Origin: Lachnospiraceae bacterium UBA7784 | GTDB taxonomy: Bacteria; Bacillota; Clostridia; Lachnospirales; Lachnospiraceae | Direction: 5' to 3' | NCBI GenBank assembly: GCA_002480925.1 | Contig: DLDA01000010.1 | Coordinates: forward strand, 3,872 to 65,818 | Length of the DNA: 61,947 bases | Shown: piece by piece, positions 9,024-15,422 of the stretch | Layout of the letters: the number at the start of each line of letters is the position of its first letter | Numbering within the stretch: the stretch's first letter is position 1 | Position numbers and translations under genes: made by a program | The notes under the pieces: generated by a model | Database searches by the model: none | What the model saw: the letters and a program-made list of their open reading frames with translations, nothing else | Told to the model about the DNA's origin: nothing

Positions 9024-9784
9024 TGGATAGCCCTAAGGAAAGACTATATAACGGAATAGTAAAGGAAAATCCTATCTTTGTCCTTGTACTTGGAATATGT
9101 CCTACACTTGCAGTTACAACATCTGCAATGAACGGACTTGGTATGGGACTTTCGACTACGCTGGTGCTTGCATTATCCAATGCCCTGATATCGGCTTTAA
9201 GGAAGATGATACCGGACAGAGTGCGTATGCCGGCCTTTATAGTTGTGGTTGCTTCATTTGTGACTATAGTGCAGTTTTTGATTCAGGGATACCTGCCTAC
9301 ACTCTATGATGCACTTGGTATCTATATACCTCTGATCGTAGTAAACTGTATCATACTAGGACGTGCCGAAAGCTACGCTTCAAAAAATCCTGTCATTCCT
9401 TCCCTGTTTGATGGTCTTGGTATGGGACTTGGATTTACTGCCTCCCTTATCTTTATCGGAGCAGTAAGAGAGCTTCTTGGAGCAGGAACGATATTTGGCT
9501 TCCAGCTTCTTCCACTGGCTGACAAGGCTAGTGGAAAGGCAGGCTATACTCCTGTTTCAATCTTTATTCTGGCTCCGGGCGCCTTCTTCATACTTGCTCT
9601 TCTCGTGGTGATCATGAATATAGTAAGAGAAAAGCAGGCCGCCAAGGGAAAGCCGCTTGCACCTGTTGCGAATTCATGCCTTTGCAATGACGAGGATGCT
9701 CTTGAGAAGGCAATGACAAGTGACGACCCTAACGTTAAGGAAGCCATCGACAATCTGAAGTCAAAGCAGAAGGAGGCGAAGTAA
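9023..9784 (+). CDS. rnfE: Rnf complex membrane subunit RnfE
   Basis: 253 residues. The first 205 or so form the six-helix RnfA/RnfE/NqrD/NqrE membrane fold, with the conserved GMGLGF segment near 133-139. A hydrophilic tail of about 45 residues follows, containing a Cys pair (NSCLCND) near 215; such tails vary in the family. The partner RnfA follows with no gap. RnfA and RnfE together form the central membrane Fe-S/ion channel region. Confidence 0.94.
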   Translation: MDSPKERLYNGIVKENPIFVLVLGICPTLAVTTSAMNGLGMGLSTTLVLALSNALISALRKMIPDRVRMPAFIVVVASFVTIVQFLIQGYLPTLYDALGIYIPLIVVNCIILGRAESYASKNPVIPSLFDGLGMGLGFTASLIFIGAVRELLGAGTIFGFQLLPLADKASGKAGYTPVSIFILAPGAFFILALLVVIMNIVREKQAAKGKPLAPVANSCLCNDEDALEKAMTSDDPNVKEAIDNLKSKQKEAK

Positions 9785-10360
9785 ATGAGTAATCTAGCCC
9801 TTATTTTCATCGGAGCCTTTATAGTAAATAATGTGCTCCTAAGCCAGTTCCTTGGTCTGTGCTCATTCCTTGGAGTATCAAAAAAGACTTCAACAGCAGT
9901 TGGAATGGGAGGAGCAGTAACCTTTGTCATTACGATAGCTTCTGTCGTCGCAGGACTTCTTTATAAGTATATTCTGGTACCAACAGGATTTGAGTACCTT
10001 GATACTATCGTTTTCATACTTGTAATAGCAGCTCTGGTCCAGGTCGTTGAGATGTTCCTCAAGAAAAACGTACCTTCCCTTTACCGGGCCTTAGGTGTCT
10101 ATCTTCCTCTTATCACGACAAACTGCGCAGTTCTTGGTGTAGCTCTAAAGAACGTGACCAACAACTACAGCATTCTTCAGGGTGTCGTATATGGTATAGG
10201 TACCGGACTTGGATATTTCCTGGCTATCGTCATTCTTGCCGGGATCCGCGAGAAGTATCAGTATAATGATTATCCGAAGTATTTCAAGGGTACTGCAATG
10301 ACCCTTATCACAGCAGGACTTATGTCTATGGCCTTCTTCGGATTCTCAGGAATGATCTAA
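9785..10360 (+). CDS. rnfA: Rnf complex membrane subunit RnfA
   Basis: 191 residues, standard RnfA length, six predicted helices. The conserved NNVLLSQFLGLCSF near residues 14-28 carries the membrane cysteine typical of RnfA, and TTNCAVLG near 111-118 carries the second. It begins on the base after the rnfE stop. Paralogous to RnfE in inverted topology (family knowledge). Confidence 0.96.
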   Translation: MSNLALIFIGAFIVNNVLLSQFLGLCSFLGVSKKTSTAVGMGGAVTFVITIASVVAGLLYKYILVPTGFEYLDTIVFILVIAALVQVVEMFLKKNVPSLYRALGVYLPLITTNCAVLGVALKNVTNNYSILQGVVYGIGTGLGYFLAIVILAGIREKYQYNDYPKYFKGTAMTLITAGLMSMAFFGFSGMI

Positions 10361-10371
10361 GGAGGAAAGGT

Positions 10372-11193
10372 ATGTTTAGTGGAATCATAATTGCTACAAT
10401 AATCGTAGGTGCGGTAGGCTGCGCTATCGGTTTTCTCCTCTGTCTCGCATCAGAAAAGTTCAAGGTCCAGGTGGATCCGAGAGAGGAAGAGATACTTTCG
10501 GTCCTTCCCGGCAATAACTGCGGAGGCTGCGGATATCCTGGATGCCCCGGCTGCGCCCATGCCATAGCTGCAGGAGAGGCTGGTGTAGGTCAGTGTCCAG
10601 TAGGAGGAGCTCCTGTTGCAGCAAAGATAGGTGCAATAATGGGTGTCGATGCCTCTGAGCAGAAGCGGATGGTAGCCCATGTCAGATGTATAGGAGACTG
10701 TGACATGACTACTCCAAAGTACAATTACAGCGGAGTAGAGAGCTGTTCTGCCATGGCATTTGTGCCGGGCGGCGGTCCTAAGGAATGTAAGTACGGCTGC
10801 ATGGGATTTGGTGACTGTGTGGATTCCTGTCAGTTTGATGCCATACATATAGTAAATGGTATAGCTTTAGTGGATAAGGAGGCCTGCAAGGCCTGTGGCA
10901 AATGCGTAGAGGCCTGTCCGCGTGATATAATCGAGCTTATTCCTTATGATGCCTCTGAGGTGGTTGACTGCAGGAACAAGGACAAGGGCAAGGATGTAAT
11001 GGCCGTATGTAAGACCGGCTGCATCGCCTGCCATATCTGCGAGAAGACCTGCCAGCATGATGCGGTTCATGTAGTAGACAATATAGCTTATATAGATCAG
11101 GATAAGTGCGTTGGCTGCGGAGACTGTGCCGCCAAGTGTCCTAAGAAGGTTATAACAGTCCTTAATGCAAAGTCCTGTGAAAAGACTGCTTAG
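10372..11193 (+). CDS. rnfB: Rnf complex ferredoxin-type subunit RnfB
   Basis: 273 residues: a single N-terminal membrane helix (about 3-24), then the CGGCGYPGCPGC cluster motif near 50-61, then several [4Fe-4S] ferredoxin motifs including CKACGKCVEACP near 172 and CVGCGDCAAKCP near 246. RnfB is the entry point for electrons from reduced ferredoxin. The ATG follows AAGGAGGAAAG with ideal spacing. Last gene of the operon; a strong terminator follows within 25 bases. Confidence 0.96.
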   Translation: MFSGIIIATIIVGAVGCAIGFLLCLASEKFKVQVDPREEEILSVLPGNNCGGCGYPGCPGCAHAIAAGEAGVGQCPVGGAPVAAKIGAIMGVDASEQKRMVAHVRCIGDCDMTTPKYNYSGVESCSAMAFVPGGGPKECKYGCMGFGDCVDSCQFDAIHIVNGIALVDKEACKACGKCVEACPRDIIELIPYDASEVVDCRNKDKGKDVMAVCKTGCIACHICEKTCQHDAVHVVDNIAYIDQDKCVGCGDCAAKCPKKVITVLNAKSCEKTA

Positions 11194-11217
11194 GTCTTTG
11201 GAACAAGCTTATTTAAG

Positions 11218-11249
11218 CGTCGTCTGTTTGTCTCAGACGACGTTTTTTT
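11218..11249 (+). terminator. Intrinsic terminator of the rnf operon
   Basis: A perfect 9-bp GC-rich stem (CGTCGTCTG / CAGACGACG) with a 7-base loop, followed directly by seven T residues. Confidence 0.92.
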
Positions 11250-11256
11250 ATTTTCC

Positions 11257-11283
11257 TGAAACTTTTTTACAGCTAATGGGGTC
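11257..11283 (+). promoter_or_regulatory. ECF-type promoter, probably autoregulatory for the sigma/anti-sigma pair
   Basis: TGAAAC followed by a T-run, a 17-base spacer and GGTC (then TAAT). This closely matches the TGAAAC / CGTC consensus used by Bacillus SigM, SigV and SigW class factors. It lies 27 bases before the ECF sigma gene, as expected for self-activation. Confidence 0.65.
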
Positions 11284-11312
11284 TAATAGATGTAAGCAAA
11301 CGAAAGGAAGTG

Positions 11313-11825
11313 ATGAATCAAGTGTTTTCCCGGGAAAGAAAGACTACTAACGAAAAGCTTATAGAAGGAATCCTTCTTGAAAAATATAACAGCTACTATC
11401 GGATGGCTCTAAGCTATACAAAAAATGAGGCAGATGCAGCTGATATAGTTCAGGAGGGAGCATACAGAGCAATAAGAATGGCCGGGTCCTTAAAGGATCC
11501 AAAGTTCGCTTCGACCTGGATCTACCGGATCATGATGAATGAGATCTACCGTAGCATGAGCAGGGCTGGGGCGACATCGCTTGATGCTATAGAATACGAA
11601 GGCGAAGGTCATGAGGATAGGTACAGGGATACAGATCTTGAAAGGGCTCTCGATTCCCTTGATAAAAAGGATCAGGCGGTTATCAAGCTAAGATATTTCG
11701 AGGAAATGACGCTTAATGAAATAGCCCGGATCCTTGATGAAAATGAGAACACGGTTAAAAGCCGGCTGTACAGGAGTCTTAAAAAGCTAAGAGCAAAGAT
11801 GGAGGAAAGCGGTTATGACAGATGA
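11313..11825 (+). CDS. RNA polymerase ECF sigma factor, SigV-like
   Basis: About 170 residues, ECF size, with sigma region 2 (helices with DAADIVQEG near 45 and the -10-binding WIYRIMMNEI near 70) and region 4 (LNEIARILDENENTVKSRL near 130-150). No region 1 or 3, no long C-terminal domain. The ATG is only two bases from AAAGGAAG, so a GTG at 11322 is an alternative start. It overlaps the anti-sigma gene by 11 bases. Assignment to the SigV branch rests mainly on the RsiV-like partner, so the gene symbol is left open. Confidence 0.88.
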   Translation: MNQVFSRERKTTNEKLIEGILLEKYNSYYRMALSYTKNEADAADIVQEGAYRAIRMAGSLKDPKFASTWIYRIMMNEIYRSMSRAGATSLDAIEYEGEGHEDRYRDTDLERALDSLDKKDQAVIKLRYFEEMTLNEIARILDENENTVKSRLYRSLKKLRAKMEESGYDR

Positions 11826-12690
11826 GTTTAATGGACTTAAGGAAAGATATGCCGGTTGTTCAATGGATGAAAAGGCGGTAAGTGCAATGAAAAAAAGGAT
11901 AGAAGAAGCAGAAAACTTAAACAGGGCAGACAGGGCAAAAAAGAGAATAAGAGGCTTTGCTATAGCAGCAGCTGCAGCCTTTACGGTTGTAGTCCTCCCT
12001 AATACGAATCAGGGTATTGCAAATGCTATGGCAGGCATTCCGGGAATCGGTGGACTGTTTCGATTCGTTACTATAAGAGACTATCATGATAATACAGGAA
12101 GCAGTCAGGCAGACATATCTGTTTCCGGAATCAGAGCAAGTGGCAAAAAGGGTAAGAAGACAGCAGGAGAGATAAACAAGGAGATAAAGGAGCTGGCTGA
12201 TAAGTATCTGGCCTCCTATAAGGAAACGGTAAGGAAGGGCGGACACGAGGCAGTAGATGTGGATACAGAGATAATAGATAAGACAGATGATTACTTTACT
12301 CTCAAGCTATCATCTACTGAGTCAGCAGCAGACAGCTATACAGAAAATCACTATTATACGATTTCTCTTAGGACAGGAAAGCAGATAAGGCTTATAGATC
12401 TGTTCAAAAAGGGAAGCGATTATAAGAGCGTTCTGATAAAGAGTGTAGAGGATCAGATGAAGGATCAGGTAAAGGATACGCCTGATGTATCATATTTCTA
12501 TACAGACAGCAGGGAGGATCAGGAGCTTACTGGATTTAAGGAAAGTGACCTGTTTGATAAGGCCTCATTCTATCTGAACAAGGATGGAAATATAGTCCTC
12601 TGCTATAACCAGGGTCAGGTAGCAGCCATGTATATGGGTGATCTGGAATTTGTTATCCCAAACGATAATGTAAAGGACATCCTTAAGTAA
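11815..12690 (+). CDS. RsiV-like membrane anti-sigma factor (DUF3298 type)
   Basis: 291 residues. A charged cytoplasmic N-terminus (1-43), one membrane helix (about 45-62), a Ser/Gly/Lys-rich linker near 95-120, and an extracytoplasmic domain. The C-terminal third (YTISLRTGKQIRLIDLFK, then a long amphipathic region) matches the DUF3298/RsiV sensing domain. In Bacillus subtilis RsiV binds lysozyme and is then cut by signal peptidase and RasP to free SigV. Whether this one senses lysozyme is inference. Translationally coupled to the sigma gene upstream. Confidence 0.82.
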   Translation: MTDEFNGLKERYAGCSMDEKAVSAMKKRIEEAENLNRADRAKKRIRGFAIAAAAAFTVVVLPNTNQGIANAMAGIPGIGGLFRFVTIRDYHDNTGSSQADISVSGIRASGKKGKKTAGEINKEIKELADKYLASYKETVRKGGHEAVDVDTEIIDKTDDYFTLKLSSTESAADSYTENHYYTISLRTGKQIRLIDLFKKGSDYKSVLIKSVEDQMKDQVKDTPDVSYFYTDSREDQELTGFKESDLFDKASFYLNKDGNIVLCYNQGQVAAMYMGDLEFVIPNDNVKDILK

Positions 12691-12693
12691 TAA

Positions 12694-12722
12694 TTGCGGC
12701 AGTGATCAAAATATTGTATAAT
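12694..12722 (+). promoter_or_regulatory. Sigma-A type promoter for apbE, near-leaderless
   Basis: TTGCGG, 17-base spacer, perfect TATAAT. The predicted +1 (12729) is two bases before the apbE ATG, and no Shine-Dalgarno precedes it. Confidence 0.65.
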
Positions 12723-12730
12723 CAGTCATT

Positions 12731-13765
12731 ATGAAAAAGATACGTGAGATTCTTTCAACGATACTGATAATTACAATGATCCTGCCGCTTTTTTCATGTT
12801 CGAATGCTTCTGTGGAGGCGGATACGCCTCACAGCAGGACCGGGCTTTTTTTTGATACGGTAATAACGGTTACATTATACGGTGATAGCGCAAAGGCATC
12901 AAAAAGACTTGACGCTGTGTTTAAAATGGCAGAGAAATATGACAATATGTTTTCGGCAACAAAAGGAAAGTCCGATATTTCAAGAATCAATAATGCCGCA
13001 GGGCAGCCGGTAAGGGTCCACAGGGAAACAATCCAGATAATAAGGGATGCAGTGGAATACTCAAAGAAGTCAGATGGCATCTTTGACCTTACGGTCGGAG
13101 ACTTAAGCGATCTCTGGGACTTTAAGAACAATACAGGTACTGTGCCGGACAGACAGGCCTTAAATCAGGCACTAAAGCATGTAGATTACAGGAATGTGGA
13201 GATAGACGGTAGCTACGTATGCCTTAAGGATCCGGACTCAAGGATAGATCTCGGCGGTATAGCAAAGGGCTTTATAGCTGACAAGATTAAAAAGAAGCTT
13301 GAGAAGATGGGGGCGAAAAGCGGGATAATAAATCTCGGAGGCAATGTACTTCTGATAGGAAACAGACCCGATGGCAAGCCATATACAGTAGGAATACAGC
13401 GACCTTTTTCCGATGATGGTACAGCTCTTTTCACACTTCAGGCCAGGGATATGTCAATTGTTACCAGCGGGACCTATCAGAGATATTTTGAAAAAAACGG
13501 CAGGATCTATCATCATATCCTGAACCTGTCCACAGGCTATCCGTATAATAACGGTCTTGATTCGGTGACTATTATAACAAAGAAATCCACAAAAGCAGAT
13601 GCTCTGTCGACAACGGTTTTTGCAATGGGACTAAAAAAGGGCCTTGAATATGTCAACTCACTAAAGGGAGTTGAGGCAGTATTTGTAAAGACAAACGGAG
13701 AAATAATAAAGTCTTACAATGTAGACAGGCTATATAAATACACTAAGCTCAAAAAAAACTATTGA
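12731..13765 (+). CDS. apbE: FAD:protein FMN transferase, ApbE family lipoprotein
   Basis: 344 residues. The N-terminus is a lipoprotein signal with lipobox LPLFSC (Cys near 23), placing the enzyme outside the membrane. ApbE motifs follow: DLGGIAKG near 175, INLGGN near 201, HILNLSTGYP near 258 and ADALSTTVFAMG near 290, the last being the Mg/FAD-binding segment. ApbE transfers FMN from FAD to the Thr of S/GATxT motifs; RnfD and RnfG here carry such motifs, so they are the likely substrates. The stop codon lies inside the -35 box of the next promoter. Confidence 0.93.
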   Translation: MKKIREILSTILIITMILPLFSCSNASVEADTPHSRTGLFFDTVITVTLYGDSAKASKRLDAVFKMAEKYDNMFSATKGKSDISRINNAAGQPVRVHRETIQIIRDAVEYSKKSDGIFDLTVGDLSDLWDFKNNTGTVPDRQALNQALKHVDYRNVEIDGSYVCLKDPDSRIDLGGIAKGFIADKIKKKLEKMGAKSGIINLGGNVLLIGNRPDGKPYTVGIQRPFSDDGTALFTLQARDMSIVTSGTYQRYFEKNGRIYHHILNLSTGYPYNNGLDSVTIITKKSTKADALSTTVFAMGLKKGLEYVNSLKGVEAVFVKTNGEIIKSYNVDRLYKYTKLKKNY

Positions 13766-13790
13766 AAAAGCGACCGGATTAGGTTATTCT
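13762..13790 (+). promoter_or_regulatory. Sigma-A type promoter for the nhaC gene
   Basis: TTGAAA, 17-base spacer, TATTCT. The -35 contains the TGA stop of apbE (13763-13765). Confidence 0.6.
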
Positions 13791-13829
13791 AGTCTTGTTC
13801 ACAAAAAATTCACAAAGAAAGGCACTGAT

Positions 13830-15347
13830 ATGTTTGTTGGAACCTTCTGGTCACTTTTGCCACCTATAGTTGCTATCGCTCTGGCTCTGATCACAAAAGA
13901 GGTATATATATCTCTTTTTGCCGGATGCGCTCTTGGAGCCCTGCTTTCAGCAGAATTCCATCCCTGGAGGGCCTTCGACACCTTCTTTAATACAATGATC
14001 AAAAGTGTGGACTTCTCCATACTTATGTTTATGATCCTGCTTGGAATGATAGTGATCCTGATGCAGGAATCCGGAGGTACAAGGGCATACGGAGAGTGGG
14101 CAATAAAGCACCTTAAGTCAAAGAGAGCGACTCTTGTCGCAACCTCTCTTCTCGGTATGCTTATTTTCGTGGATGATTATTTCAACTGCCTTACTGTAGG
14201 GTCTGTTATGAGGCCGGTTACAGACAAGTATAAGATTTCAAGGGCAAAGCTTGCATATATAATCGATGCAACGGCCGCTCCCGTCTGCATAATAGCACCG
14301 GTTTCCTCCTGGGCCGCTGCTGTAAATTCCTATGTACCTAAGGGAAGTTCCATGTCGGGCTTTCAGATGTTTCTTTCTACGATTCCATTTAATTTATATG
14401 CCATCCTGACTCTCTTTATGGTCTTCTTTACCTCGATCAAGGGCATTGATTTCGGACTTATGAAGGTCCATGAGGAAAATGCCGCCAAAGGGGATCTATT
14501 CACATCCGGCGGAGAGGCATTTAAGAATATGCCAGGCGAGGGCGATGTGACAGAGGGCGGAAAATACACTAAAGGAAAGGTCTCGGATCTTGTCGCTCCA
14601 ATGCTGGTGATGATCGCCTCAGCAATCCTGTGCATGATATGGACCGGTCATCTGAATGGCGGAAAGAATATTGTTTCTGATTTTGCTAACTGCTCGTCAT
14701 CTGAGTCCCTGGTCTTTGCCGGACTGGTGACCATAGCCTTTCTTCTGATCTATTATCTGCCTAGAAGGGTAATAGGCTTCAAGGACTTCATGAATTCAGT
14801 TCCTGAGGGTGGAAAGCTGATGATGCCTGCAATCCTGATCTTAGTCCTTGCCTGGACCCTTAAGGGGACGACAGACGGTCTTGGACTTGGGAGCTTTGTG
14901 AGGAGTTCTCTTGATCTGAATTCATCCCTTGTCAGATTTGTCCCTGTGATAATCTTTATGGTAGCGGTTTTTATCGGCTTTTCATCAGGAACAAGCTGGG
15001 GAACCTTTGCTATCCTGGTCCCTATAGTCGTCGATATGTTCTCAAGGTCTGACCAGACAATGATGATAATATCCGTTTCTGCGGTTCTTGCCGGAGCAGT
15101 CTGCGGCGACCATGTCTCACCGATCTCGGATACTACGATTATGTCATCGTCCGGGGCCCAGTGTAACCATGTAAATCATGTCCAGACTCAGATGCAGTAT
15201 GCAGGCCTGGTGGTCCTTGTATGTATAGCAGGATATATAATTGCAGGCTTCACAAAGAACTGGTGGCTTACACTGGCCATCTGCATTGCTGCTCTTGCCG
15301 GGATCCTTACGGCAATAGGAAAGAAAAATCCTGTACAGACCTATTGA
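13830..15347 (+). CDS. nhaC: Na+/H+ antiporter, NhaC family
   Basis: 505 residues, about 11 hydrophobic helices, normal for NhaC. Recognisable family segments are DDYFNCLTVGSVMRP near residues 112-126, ATAAPVCIIAPVSSWAA near 150-166 and SSGTSWGTFAILVP near 386-400, followed by GDHVSPISDTTIMSS. NhaC exports Na+ in exchange for H+. An alternative is a related dicarboxylate/amino-acid exchanger of the same superfamily. AAAGAAAGG precedes the ATG. Its position after rnf-apbE fits a sodium cycle, which is inference. Confidence 0.85.
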   Translation: MFVGTFWSLLPPIVAIALALITKEVYISLFAGCALGALLSAEFHPWRAFDTFFNTMIKSVDFSILMFMILLGMIVILMQESGGTRAYGEWAIKHLKSKRATLVATSLLGMLIFVDDYFNCLTVGSVMRPVTDKYKISRAKLAYIIDATAAPVCIIAPVSSWAAAVNSYVPKGSSMSGFQMFLSTIPFNLYAILTLFMVFFTSIKGIDFGLMKVHEENAAKGDLFTSGGEAFKNMPGEGDVTEGGKYTKGKVSDLVAPMLVMIASAILCMIWTGHLNGGKNIVSDFANCSSSESLVFAGLVTIAFLLIYYLPRRVIGFKDFMNSVPEGGKLMMPAILILVLAWTLKGTTDGLGLGSFVRSSLDLNSSLVRFVPVIIFMVAVFIGFSSGTSWGTFAILVPIVVDMFSRSDQTMMIISVSAVLAGAVCGDHVSPISDTTIMSSSGAQCNHVNHVQTQMQYAGLVVLVCIAGYIIAGFTKNWWLTLAICIAALAGILTAIGKKNPVQTY

Positions 15348-15372
15348 CAAATACCCCATAGGGGTATATACT
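15344..15372 (+). promoter_or_regulatory. Copper-responsive promoter of copA
   Basis: TTGACA, 17-base spacer, TATACT. The spacer is almost entirely filled by a CsoR-type palindrome, so repressor binding would block RNA polymerase directly. The -35 contains the TGA stop of nhaC. Confidence 0.8.
15352..15366 (+). promoter_or_regulatory. CsoR-type operator 1
   Basis: TACCCCATAGGGGTA, a near-perfect palindrome of the G/C-run type bound by the copper sensor CsoR in Firmicutes, located between -35 and -10. csoR itself is not in the window. Confidence 0.75.
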
Positions 15373-15385
15373 TCTTTTTAAGAGA

Positions 15386-15400
15386 TACCCGATGGGGGTA
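15386..15400 (+). promoter_or_regulatory. CsoR-type operator 2
   Basis: TACCCGATGGGGGTA, same length and outer bases as operator 1, centred 34 bp downstream of it in the untranslated leader. Two sites about three helical turns apart would suit cooperative binding. Confidence 0.7.
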
Positions 15401-15422
15401 TCCCGTAGAAAGGAAGGTCAGG

